Assembly (NCBI RefSeq): GCF_000971975.1
Contig: NZ_LAQO01000053.1
Coordinates: 1-41,717 of the forward strand
Length of the DNA stretch: 41,717 nucleotides
Direction of reading: 5' to 3'
Source of the DNA: Paenibacillus algorifonticola
GTDB lineage: Bacteria; Bacillota; Bacilli; Paenibacillales; Paenibacillaceae
Of the stretch, positions 8,946 through 16,057 are shown one piece after another (within the stretch, counting starts at the first letter, position 1; each line of letters begins with the position of its first letter). The position numbers and the translations under genes are program-made. The notes below the pieces were generated by a model. It did no database searches. It saw only the letters and a list, made by a program, of their open reading frames with translations, and had not been told where the DNA came from.

Positions 8946-10088
8946 CTACGTTGTTGTCCGGTAAGGCAAAATAACGTACATGTTGTACGAATGATCGGTC
9001 GGCTTAATGATAATCGGGCTCATAGCACCTGTAAAGCCGATGAAAATTTGCTCGCTGTCAATTACTTTGAGCACATCAAGCATGAATTTGGAGTTGAAAG
9101 AAATGCGAAGCGGCTCGCCTTCAAATTTTTTGGCATCGATTTGCTCGGTTACGCGGCCAAGCTCGGTCGAGCTTGAAGAAATTTCAATGGAATTGTCATC
9201 AAGCGTAATCAGACGGACAATATTTGTCTTCTCTTCACGCGACATCAAATAAGCGCGGTCGATCGCATCCATCAAATTTTTTGTATCGACGACAAGTTCT
9301 GTTTTGTACGTTTGCGGAATAATCTTGGAAGTATCCGGGTACATGCCATCGAGCATGCGCGTATAGAACAGCACATTGCCAAGCTTGAACATAACTTGGT
9401 TGTCGGCGACGACAATATCCACGAGTGCATTTTGCTCAGGGACAAGCTTCGACAGCTCGACCAGTGTTTTCGCAGCAATAATGACATTGGAGAAACGATA
9501 TTCCGGATCGGTTTCGGTATGCGCATTGCGGCTTGCCAGACGATGGCGGTCTGTTGCTATAAATTTCAGCTGCTGGTTGTTAAGCGTCCATAATACGCCG
9601 GTCAATACAGCGGTTTGCTCATTGGTGGAAGCTGCTAATACCGTTTGGCGAATCATCGTTTTCAACAAATCGCCTGGCATTTGAAATAAACCGTTCTCTT
9701 CAATAGACGGCAAAATTGGAAATTCCTCTGGATCAAGACCGACCATCTGGATGTCGGAGGAGCCGGAGCGGATCATCGTCTGGAACTGGGCGCCAACCTG
9801 AATTTCTACATTATCGGATGGCAGCTTTTTAATAATCTCGACAAAAAATTTAGCAGGGAGTACAACGCTTCCCGGTTTATCCACATGTGCAATAAATAAA
9901 TTATCGCGTTCTACCGGGATGAAGCTTTGAATAGATATTTCAGTATCGCTTGCTGTTAAGGTTACACCTTGATGGGTAACATCTATTTTGATTCCGCCGA
10001 GAATCGGAATGGCTGGTCTGGAGGAGATAGCTTTCGCTACCTGCTGGATCGCATCGTTTAACTCATTTTTTGAAATCGTTAATTTCAT
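8946..10088 (-). CDS. dnaN: DNA polymerase III beta subunit (sliding clamp)
   Basis: The 380-residue sliding clamp tethers DNA polymerase III to DNA as a homodimeric ring. The sequence has the typical N-terminus MKLTISKNELNDAIQQV, three repeated clamp folds, and the C-terminal MSPIIIKPTD...YVILPYRT. I chose the ATG at 10088 rather than the in-frame upstream start at 10118. AGGAGAG lies 5 bases before it and the protein then matches the family N-terminus. The gap to dnaA (10119-10344) is part of oriC. Confidence 0.98.
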   Translation of the reverse strand: MKLTISKNELNDAIQQVAKAISSRPAIPILGGIKIDVTHQGVTLTASDTEISIQSFIPVERDNLFIAHVDKPGSVVLPAKFFVEIIKKLPSDNVEIQVGAQFQTMIRSGSSDIQMVGLDPEEFPILPSIEENGLFQMPGDLLKTMIRQTVLAASTNEQTAVLTGVLWTLNNQQLKFIATDRHRLASRNAHTETDPEYRFSNVIIAAKTLVELSKLVPEQNALVDIVVADNQVMFKLGNVLFYTRMLDGMYPDTSKIIPQTYKTELVVDTKNLMDAIDRAYLMSREEKTNIVRLITLDDNSIEISSSSTELGRVTEQIDAKKFEGEPLRISFNSKFMLDVLKVIDSEQIFIGFTGAMSPIIIKPTDHSYNMYVILPYRTTT

Positions 10089-10170
10089 AATTTCTCTCCT
10101 ATATCCGCAGGGAGACATTCCGAATCATAGTGGATGTTCCACGAATGTCTTATTCCGCTTATGGATGATG

Positions 10171-10210
10171 TTTTTTTAAAGATTTTTAGTAGTCGTAGTA
10201 GTAGGGGGCC
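10171..10210. other. candidate origin unwinding element: AT-rich stretch, DnaA-trio run, GC block
   Basis: Read in the dnaA direction (minus strand), a consensus DnaA box (10217-10225) is followed by a GC block (10204-10210). Next come six triplets whose plus-strand copy is TAGTAGTCGTAGTAGTAG (10187-10204), then an AT-rich run (10171-10187). This order of box, GC cluster, DnaA-trios and AT-rich DNA matches the basal unwinding system described for B. subtilis oriC. Assignment as the duplex-opening site is inference from layout. Confidence 0.75.
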
Positions 10211-10216
10211 TGAATA

Positions 10217-10313
10217 TGTGGATAAGCGGGACAAGTGCTGATAGATCAAGCCTATCCACATGTGCATAGACTGTGTATAGGCTTGTGTTCGTTTTCCGTA
10301 TAAAAGTGGATAA
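10217..10313. other. oriC: oriC DnaA-box cluster between dnaA and dnaN
   Basis: Five matches or near matches to TTATNCACA or its complement are packed into 97 bases. They are TGTGGATAA (10217-10225, perfect), CTATCCACA (10252-10260), TGTGCATAG (10261-10269), TGTGTATAG (10272-10280) and AGTGGATAA (10305-10313). The last four each carry one mismatch. The cluster adjoins the unwinding element, as in bipartite Bacillota origins. Confidence 0.85.
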
Positions 10314-10344
10314 CTTTTCAGCGCAATATGCCCTTCTTAACGGC

Positions 10345-11697
10345 TTACGTATGATTTTTGATTTTTTCAGTTAGGTTTTGCAAAATTTTGTACAGATCCT
10401 GGTCAATTTTAAGCTGCTGCGTAATTTTCTCATGGGCATGAATGACCGTCGTATGGTCCCGGCCGCCAAAAGCTTCGCCAATCTTCGGCAGCGAGTGGTC
10501 CGTCAGCTCGCGAGAGAGATACATGGCGATTTGCCGCGGATATGCCACAGCTTTCGTCCGTTTGCGCGCCTTAAACTCCTCAAGCCGCAGCCCATAAAAC
10601 TCCCCAACCTTCTGCTGGATCTCGTTAATGGTAATCAGCTTCGGCCGGCTTGAAGGAATAATATCCTTGAGCGCTTCCGCTGCCAAATGGGAGGAGATAT
10701 CCTGATTAATGAGCGAGGAGTAAGCGACAACCCTGATCAGAGCGCCTTCCAGCTCACGAATATTCGTATCGATCTGGTTAGCGATATAAACCATCGCTTC
10801 ATTGGGAATATCCAGATTTTCGGCCTTGGCCTTCTTGCGCAAAATCGCAATTCGCGTCTCCAGATCAGGCGCCTGGATGTCGGTAATCAAACCCCATTCA
10901 AAGCGGGAACGAAGGCGTTCTTCCAGCGTCGGAATTTCCTTAGGCGTACGGTCGCTGGAGATGACGATCTGCTTGCGCTCTTCATGAAGCGCATTAAAAG
11001 TATGGAAAAACTCCTCTTGCGTCCCGTCTTTACCGGCCAAAAACTGAATATCGTCAATAAGCAAAACGTCGATATTCCGGTATTTATTGCGGAAGCTTTC
11101 CCCACGGTTGTCACGAATCGCGTTAATAAATTCATTGGTGAATTTCTCCGACGAAATGTACATGATCTTCGTATTGGGGTTGTGATCCTTAATATAGTGG
11201 CCGATCGCATGCATCAGATGCGTTTTTCCAAGGCCAACGCCGCCGTAGAGAAACAGCGGATTGTAGGCTTTGGCCGGTGCTTCGGCTACCGCAAGCGATG
11301 CCGCATGGGCAAAGCGATTGTTGGCGCCGATAACGAATGTCTCGAACGTATATTTGGAATTCAGCACATGCGTATGGCTTTCTTCCTGAACGACGGGCAC
11401 ATCCATTGCTCTGGGCTGAACCATAGCTGCCGGCTCGGAGCTTCGCGCCTCTTCAATGGAAAAACGCACATCGACCTGTCTGCCTAGAAATTCAAACAGG
11501 GTTGTGCGAATTAGTTTTGTATAACGGCCTTCCAGCCATTCAGCTGCAAATGTTGTCGGTGCCGTAACTTCAAGCAAAGTATCATTCACGAACGAAGCTT
11601 TGGTTGCCTTAAACCAAGTGTCAAAACTCGGCTTGCTCAGCTTCGTCTGAATAATTGACAACACTTGCTGCCATATATCATAAGCATGGCTGTCCAC
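10345..11697 (-). CDS. dnaA: chromosomal replication initiator DnaA
   Basis: DnaA binds the boxes of oriC, opens the duplex and loads the helicase. Domain I is at the N-terminus (IWQQVLSIIQTKLSKPSFDTWF). The AAA+ domain has Walker A GGVGLGKTH (~150-158) and Walker B LLIDDIQFL (~212-220). The C-terminal DNA-binding domain contains FGGRDHTTVIHA (~405-416). I chose the GTG at 11697 (450 residues, VDSHAYDIW). The upstream in-frame GTG at 11706 overlaps the AAGGAG ribosome site, whereas 11697 is 8 bases from it. DnaA boxes on both sides suggest autoregulation. Confidence 0.98.
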   Translation of the reverse strand: MDSHAYDIWQQVLSIIQTKLSKPSFDTWFKATKASFVNDTLLEVTAPTTFAAEWLEGRYTKLIRTTLFEFLGRQVDVRFSIEEARSSEPAAMVQPRAMDVPVVQEESHTHVLNSKYTFETFVIGANNRFAHAASLAVAEAPAKAYNPLFLYGGVGLGKTHLMHAIGHYIKDHNPNTKIMYISSEKFTNEFINAIRDNRGESFRNKYRNIDVLLIDDIQFLAGKDGTQEEFFHTFNALHEERKQIVISSDRTPKEIPTLEERLRSRFEWGLITDIQAPDLETRIAILRKKAKAENLDIPNEAMVYIANQIDTNIRELEGALIRVVAYSSLINQDISSHLAAEALKDIIPSSRPKLITINEIQQKVGEFYGLRLEEFKARKRTKAVAYPRQIAMYLSRELTDHSLPKIGEAFGGRDHTTVIHAHEKITQQLKIDQDLYKILQNLTEKIKNHT

Positions 11698-11719
11698 AGA
11701 CGTCACTCCTTATCAAAAT

Positions 11720-11732
11720 CGCCGAAACGGCG
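11720..11732 (-). promoter_or_regulatory. hairpin in the dnaA 5' leader
   Basis: CGCCG and CGGCG form a 5-bp GC stem with a 3-base loop. It lies about ten bases upstream of the dnaA ribosome binding site and is followed by a short T-run on the minus strand. It could affect translation or early termination; no more can be said. Confidence 0.35.
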
Positions 11733-11831
11733 CAATTAAGCCATATTCTGTCGAATGAATGTCATTTTTCCAAGGAAAACATCCACAATATGAAGAAATG
11801 AAAACGGTTGAGTTATAAATAGGGGATTAAC

Positions 11832-12109
11832 TTGTTCACATTTTTATCCACAGGCTGTTAATAAGATTGAGGATAAAGGGAAGGTATCCACATATAAAAC
11901 ATAACTATCATAGCAAAAGATCCCTTGTATTTCAACGGATTCGAAGATTTTATCCACATATTCAATAGCTTGTGTATAAAAGTTGCACACAACACTAGAT
12001 ATTGTTTATATCTTGTTAAGATTTCGACAAAGTTCGTAAGTCGGCTGAAAAAGTTGTGCACAGCTTATTCATTTTCTACAAAATCACTGATTTCATTCAT
12101 TTATCCACA
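11832..12109. other. oriC: oriC DnaA-box cluster upstream of dnaA
   Basis: Perfect TTATCCACA boxes lie at 11844-11852, 11950-11958 and 12101-12109. A perfect reverse box TGTGTATAA lies at 11971-11979. One-mismatch boxes are TTGTTCACA (11832-11840) and GTATCCACA (11884-11892). A weaker TGTGCACAG is at 12055-12063. The surrounding DNA is AT-rich and holds no gene. With the dnaA-dnaN cluster it makes a bipartite origin like that of B. subtilis. Confidence 0.88.
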
Positions 12110-12144
12110 GCTTTCGATTTCTTGTCTGTAAGGCGTTCGATGAG

Positions 12145-12173
12145 TTGACTTTCCGAAGGGTACGTGCTTTAAT
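12145..12173 (+). promoter_or_regulatory. rpmH promoter
   Basis: TTGACT (12145-12150) and TTTAAT (12168-12173) are spaced by exactly 17 bases, about 48 bases upstream of the rpmH start. It points away from oriC. Confidence 0.7.
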
Positions 12174-12220
12174 TGAACTACCTGTTTTTTTTATGAAGAA
12201 GTACGGGAGGTGCAGAGTAA

Positions 12221-12355
12221 ATGAGACCTACATTTAGACCGAATGTTAGCAAACGTAAAAAAGTGCATGGATTCCGCAAACGGATGAGCACGAAAAACGG
12301 ACGTAAAGTTTTGGCGGCGCGTCGTCAAAGAGGCAGAAAAGTTCTTAGCGCATAA
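12221..12355 (+). CDS. rpmH: 50S ribosomal protein L34
   Basis: The 44-residue basic protein of the large ribosomal subunit reads MRPTFRPNVSKRKKVHGF at the start and ends in RRQRGRKVLSA, with the family's usual length and composition. The ATG start follows GGGAGG at about 10 bases. It is the first rightward gene after oriC. An intrinsic terminator follows immediately, before rnpA. Confidence 0.97.
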   Translation: MRPTFRPNVSKRKKVHGFRKRMSTKNGRKVLAARRQRGRKVLSA

Positions 12356-12357
12356 GC

Positions 12358-12388
12358 AAAAGACCACGTCGGGTGGTCTTTTTTTTTG
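12358..12388 (+). terminator. terminator between rpmH and rnpA
   Basis: AGACCAC (12361-12367) pairs with GTGGTCT (12373-12379) around a 5-base loop, extended by three A-T pairs and followed by a run of nine or more Ts. This would limit read-through from rpmH into rnpA. Confidence 0.85.
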
Positions 12389-12441
12389 CCTTATCGGCGA
12401 TACTTTTGAACATAATAAGGAAAGAACGGTGAAATGGAGTC

Positions 12442-12783
12442 GTGCAAAGAAGATTGCGTCTGCGTAACCGTAGCGACTTTGGCCGGGTCTACCGGGGAGG
12501 CAGATCGTTCGCCAACGGGCAGTTCGTCGTATATTGGTCGAAGCAGCCTGTGGCGGAGCCTTTCCGACTGGGCATTTCAGCAAGCAAAAAAATCGGCAAT
12601 GCGGTTGTTCGCAACCGCATGCGCCGTGTCATTAAAGAAATCATCAGATTGAATGAGGCACGGATCGTTCCAAAGGTCGACTTCATTATTATTGTAAGAA
12701 AGCCTGCGGTAATGATGGAGACGAGTCAACTGGAAAAAAGCATTATGCATGTGCTAAGGAAGGCTGGGCTCCTCAAACGATAA
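12442..12783 (+). CDS. rnpA: ribonuclease P protein component
   Basis: The 113-residue protein subunit of RNase P assists the RNA subunit in maturing tRNA 5' ends. The N-terminus RRLRLRNRSDFGRVYRGGRS and the RNR signature region ISASKKIGNAVVRNRMRRVIKEIIR are clear. The first possible in-frame start is GTG at 12442, because an in-frame stop lies just before. A GGTGA at 12428-12432 gives 9-base spacing, and a nearer GGAG is too close. A TTG four codons on is possible. A different-frame ATG at 12434 is a shadow. Confidence 0.95.
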   Translation: MQRRLRLRNRSDFGRVYRGGRSFANGQFVVYWSKQPVAEPFRLGISASKKIGNAVVRNRMRRVIKEIIRLNEARIVPKVDFIIIVRKPAVMMETSQLEKSIMHVLRKAGLLKR

Positions 12784-13089
12784 GCGTAGATAGCGTTATA
12801 ACCCTGTGGGAACAATACGTTTTGCGTAGAAGGAGAAGTGGGTGGATAATAGAAATGGTTATCCCTGCTAATATTAAAAAAACGGTTACATAGGTATCGA
12901 AAATACCTCATGCCATTCCTTTCTTTTGTCCTACCAATTATGGTATAGTTTAAAGGATGAGAAGGTATAAGAAATATGTCTGTAACGATGCAGATTTATC
13001 TCATGCGAAACTGCGTAGTTTGTGCTGAATGGCGACGAAACCGTTTATGCTGGATAGGCGAAGCATCGGCTCTCAAGAGAGGAGTTTTC
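12784..13089 (+). other. intergenic gap rnpA-yidC with candidate promoter
   Basis: No gene is supported here. A likely promoter is the extended -10 TGGTATAGT (12941-12949), with a weak TTCTTT (12921-12926) 17 bases upstream. A small inverted repeat GGATAA/TTATCC (12844-12864) is also visible. An in-frame ATG at 12976 would lengthen yidC by 38 residues but has no ribosome site and no family-like sequence. Confidence 0.45.
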
Positions 13090-13923
13090 ATGTTGTTTCG
13101 GAAAGAAAACCGTAAATGGCTTTTGGTTTTAGGCATGCTAATGGCAGTGGTAGTCATTGCAGGCTGCGGTACGGAGATAGCTCAAACGACAAGTACAGAA
13201 GATTTGCTTAAGGGAAACTTCTGGCAGAAAAATGTCGTTTATTATTTTGCGCTTACTCTTGATACGTTCGCAGATTGGTTCGGCGGTGCTTATGGCATAG
13301 CCATTCTGCTCATTACCATTATTGTAAGAACAGCCATTTTGCCGCTGACGATCAAGCAGTATCGCAGCTCGAAGGCTATGCAGGCTTTGCAGCCGCAAAT
13401 CGCTGAGATGAAGAAGAAATACAAGGACGACCCTAAAAAGCAGCAGGAAGAGACAATGAAGCTGTTTCAGGCCAATCAGGTAAATCCGATGGCAGGATGT
13501 TTGCCGCTCATTATACAGATGCCTGTATTTATCGCATTGTATAATGCGATTTATATGAACCCTGAGGTGCGTACGCATGCTTTCTTGTGGTTGCAGCTAG
13601 GGGAGAAGGACCCTTATTACATTCTTCCCGTTATCGCCGCAGCGACAACTTTCATCCAATCGAAGATGATGCAGAAGCAGCAGACGCAAACAATGCCTGG
13701 TATGGGAGCTATGCTTGCCATTTTCCCAGTGTTGATTTTCGTCATGGCGATTAATTTCCCAGCAGCTCTGCCGCTTTACTGGATTTACAGCAACATTTAC
13801 ACAATCATTCAAAACTATTTCTTGTATGTGCGCAATGCTGAAAAAAAAGGCAATGACGATACAGGCACCAACGATAAACAATCTAAAGGTAAGGGTAAAC
13901 GTAAGGGGGCCCTCGCGAAATGA
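13090..13923 (+). CDS. yidC: membrane protein insertase YidC / SpoIIIJ
   Basis: The 277-residue insertase helps integrate membrane proteins, alone or with SecYEG. The N-terminus carries a lipoprotein signal with lipobox IAGC, so Cys26 is probably lipidated. About five hydrophobic segments follow, including YGIAILLITIIVRTAILPL with the conserved Arg of the substrate groove. MAGCLPLIIQMPVFIALYNAI and FPAALPLYWIYSN are also typical. The tail is basic (KGKGKRKG). The ATG at 13090 has GAGAGGAG 5 bases upstream. It overlaps khpB by four bases (ATGA). Confidence 0.96.
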   Translation: MLFRKENRKWLLVLGMLMAVVVIAGCGTEIAQTTSTEDLLKGNFWQKNVVYYFALTLDTFADWFGGAYGIAILLITIIVRTAILPLTIKQYRSSKAMQALQPQIAEMKKKYKDDPKKQQEETMKLFQANQVNPMAGCLPLIIQMPVFIALYNAIYMNPEVRTHAFLWLQLGEKDPYYILPVIAAATTFIQSKMMQKQQTQTMPGMGAMLAIFPVLIFVMAINFPAALPLYWIYSNIYTIIQNYFLYVRNAEKKGNDDTGTNDKQSKGKGKRKGALAK

Positions 13924-14540
13924 AGAAAATCGTTGCATCAGGGAAAACGGTAGAAGAGGCTGTACAAAGTGGTTTGACACAATTAAATGTGGCTGAGGAT
14001 CGTGTGAGAGTGGCTGTTCTTGAGCAGCCTTCCAAAGGATTCCTCGGTTTGATCGGCGTGAAAGAAGCGAAAGTAGAACTGGAGCTTATTCCTGATCCAA
14101 CAAGTGAAGCTGAGCAGTTCCTTCTAGAAGTGGCGAGCACAATGGGGCTAGATGTATCCATTGAACGCAAGCAGACGAGGGAAGGCACGCAGCTTTCGAT
14201 TTCAGGCGGGGGAGATCTCGGCATGCTAATCGGAAGGCGCGGGCAAACGCTCGATGCATTGCAGTACTTGGTTAATATTGTGGCAAACCGCTATTCGGAC
14301 AGTCATCTTCGTATCGTACTTGATGCAGAGGATTTTCGCGAGCGCCGGCGCAAGACGCTGGAAGAGCTGTCAGAGCGCCTTGCGGGCAGAGTGATTCGCA
14401 CGAAAAAAGAGGTGGTGCTGGAGCCGATGTCTTCCCATGAGCGGAAGGTCATTCATTCCCAGCTGCAAAATCATCCTCGTGTGAAGACATACAGTAAAGG
14501 TGATGAGCCGCATCGACGGATTGTCATAGCACTTAAGTGA
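13920..14540 (+). CDS. khpB: RNA-binding protein KhpB / Jag
   Basis: The 206-residue protein has three parts: the Jag N-terminal domain (MKKIVASGKTVEEAVQ...GFLGLIGVKEA, 1-~53), a KH domain with the GRRGQTLDALQYLVN loop (~103-120), and a C-terminal R3H domain (EPMSSHERKVIHSQL). The family binds RNA and is coupled to YidC/SpoIIIJ; its exact role differs between species. The ATG overlaps the yidC stop, indicating translational coupling. Confidence 0.95.
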   Translation: MKKIVASGKTVEEAVQSGLTQLNVAEDRVRVAVLEQPSKGFLGLIGVKEAKVELELIPDPTSEAEQFLLEVASTMGLDVSIERKQTREGTQLSISGGGDLGMLIGRRGQTLDALQYLVNIVANRYSDSHLRIVLDAEDFRERRRKTLEELSERLAGRVIRTKKEVVLEPMSSHERKVIHSQLQNHPRVKTYSKGDEPHRRIVIALK

Positions 14541-14559
14541 TACAATAGTACAGATTCGC

Positions 14560-14590
14560 AGCAATGGCTCCCGTGGTCATTGCTGTTTTT
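14560..14590 (+). terminator. weak terminator-like hairpin after khpB
   Basis: AGCAATG (14560-14566) and CATTGCT (14578-14584) form a 7-bp stem with an 11-base loop, followed by GTTTTT. It lies between khpB and mnmE. Confidence 0.5.
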
Positions 14591-14613
14591 CCATTTGAGA
14601 GGTGCTGAACACA

Positions 14614-15993
14614 ATGATACAAGATACGATAGCCGCGATTTCAACCGCTGTTGGAGAGGGCGGTATTGCCATTATCCGCATAAGCGGTCCGAATGCAATT
14701 GCGGGGACAGCTGCGCTATTTCAGAGCCGAACCGATCTGCGCGAAGCAGACAGCCATACGGTGCATTATGGGCATATCGTTCATCCGGCTACAGGCGAGC
14801 AGATTGAAGAGGTGCTGGTGACGCTTATGCGTGGGCCGCGTTCTTTTACAGCCGAGGATGTGGTGGAAATCAATGCTCATGGCGGCGTAGTGGCGGTTAA
14901 GAAGGTGCTCGATGTCGTGCTGATGCAGGAAGATATGCGATTAGCTGAGCCTGGCGAGTTTACGAAGCGGGCCTTTCTGAACGGGCGCATTGATTTAATG
15001 CAGGCGGAAGCGGTCATCGATCTTATTCGTTCAAAGTCGGATCGCGCTTTCTCCATTGCGCGTAAGCAGGCAGAAGGCTTGCTGTCCAAGCGGATTAAAG
15101 CGCTCCGGCAGACGGTCATTGAGCTGCTAGCGCATATTGAAGTAAATATCGATTACCCTGAGCATGATGTCGAGGAAATGACGACTGCTTATATTCGTGA
15201 TCAAAGCCAAATTGCGCTGGATGAAATCGCTAAGCTTTTAAAAACAGCAAATGAAGGCAAAATATTAAGAGAAGGTATTATGACGGCAATCGTCGGCAGG
15301 CCAAATGTAGGCAAGTCGTCATTGCTTAATATGCTGGCGCAGGAAAATAAAGCGATTGTGACCGATATTCCCGGCACAACGCGTGATGTTATAGAGGAAT
15401 ATGTAACGCTTAACCATATCCCGCTGAGGCTGCTGGATACGGCAGGCATTCGCGAGACGAGCGATCTCGTCGAGCAGCTTGGGGTAGAGCGGTCGCATAC
15501 GGCGCTTGCGGAAGCCGATCTTATTTTATTCGTGCTGAATTATAATGAGCCGCTGCATGCCGATGACCGTGAGCTGCTGGACCGAATGGCGGGCCGCCAG
15601 GTTGTATTGGTCATTAATAAAACCGACCTGCCGGGCAAGCTCGACATGGAAGAAATCGAAAAGCGTTTCAGCCCAGAAGCGATTGTCCGGATGTCAGTAC
15701 TGCAGGAAGCGGGACTGGATTATTTGGAGAAGGCGATTAGCGGGATGTTTTTCGAAGGAAAGCTGGATTCCGGCGATTTGACCTATGTTAGTAATGTCCG
15801 GCATATTGCTTTATTGAAACGGGCGCAGCAGTCGCTGCTTGATGGTATTGCGGCATCGGAGGCAGGTATTCCAATTGATGTGATGCAGATTGACGTTCGC
15901 TCTGCTTGGGAGTCACTTGGTGAGATTATCGGGGATGCCGTCGGCGATTCATTGATTGATCAAATCTTTTCACAATTTTGTTTGGGCAAATAA
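14614..15993 (+). CDS. mnmE: tRNA modification GTPase MnmE (TrmE)
   Basis: With MnmG, this 459-residue GTPase makes the carboxymethylaminomethyl modification at wobble U34. It has an N-terminal folate-binding domain (DTIAAISTAVGEGGIAIIRISG). The G domain has G1 GRPNVGKSS (228-236), DIPGTTRD, DTAG and NKTD. The C-terminal CLGK carries the catalytic Cys. The ATG at 14614 is chosen over the in-frame CTG at 14602 because GAGAGGTG is about 9 bases upstream and the family starts this way. Confidence 0.98.
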   Translation: MIQDTIAAISTAVGEGGIAIIRISGPNAIAGTAALFQSRTDLREADSHTVHYGHIVHPATGEQIEEVLVTLMRGPRSFTAEDVVEINAHGGVVAVKKVLDVVLMQEDMRLAEPGEFTKRAFLNGRIDLMQAEAVIDLIRSKSDRAFSIARKQAEGLLSKRIKALRQTVIELLAHIEVNIDYPEHDVEEMTTAYIRDQSQIALDEIAKLLKTANEGKILREGIMTAIVGRPNVGKSSLLNMLAQENKAIVTDIPGTTRDVIEEYVTLNHIPLRLLDTAGIRETSDLVEQLGVERSHTALAEADLILFVLNYNEPLHADDRELLDRMAGRQVVLVINKTDLPGKLDMEEIEKRFSPEAIVRMSVLQEAGLDYLEKAISGMFFEGKLDSGDLTYVSNVRHIALLKRAQQSLLDGIAASEAGIPIDVMQIDVRSAWESLGEIIGDAVGDSLIDQIFSQFCLGK

Positions 15994-16057
15994 TAAGCGA
16001 TCAATAGCCTCCGGACGAACATCCATCAGGCTAGCAGCGCTTTGGGAGGTACTTGGA

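Noticed and set aside
11698..11706. dnaA start at GTG 11706
   Set aside because: This GTG overlaps the AAGGAG ribosome site; GTG 11697 has proper spacing and fits the family N-terminus.
12976..13089. N-terminal extension of YidC by 38 residues
   Set aside because: No ribosome site and no family-like sequence; ATG 13090 has GAGAGGAG and starts a normal lipoprotein signal.
15956..16057. Extended MnmG start inside mnmE
   Set aside because: It overlaps the mnmE end, and the conserved MnmG N-terminus begins at ATG 16058 behind GGGAGGT.
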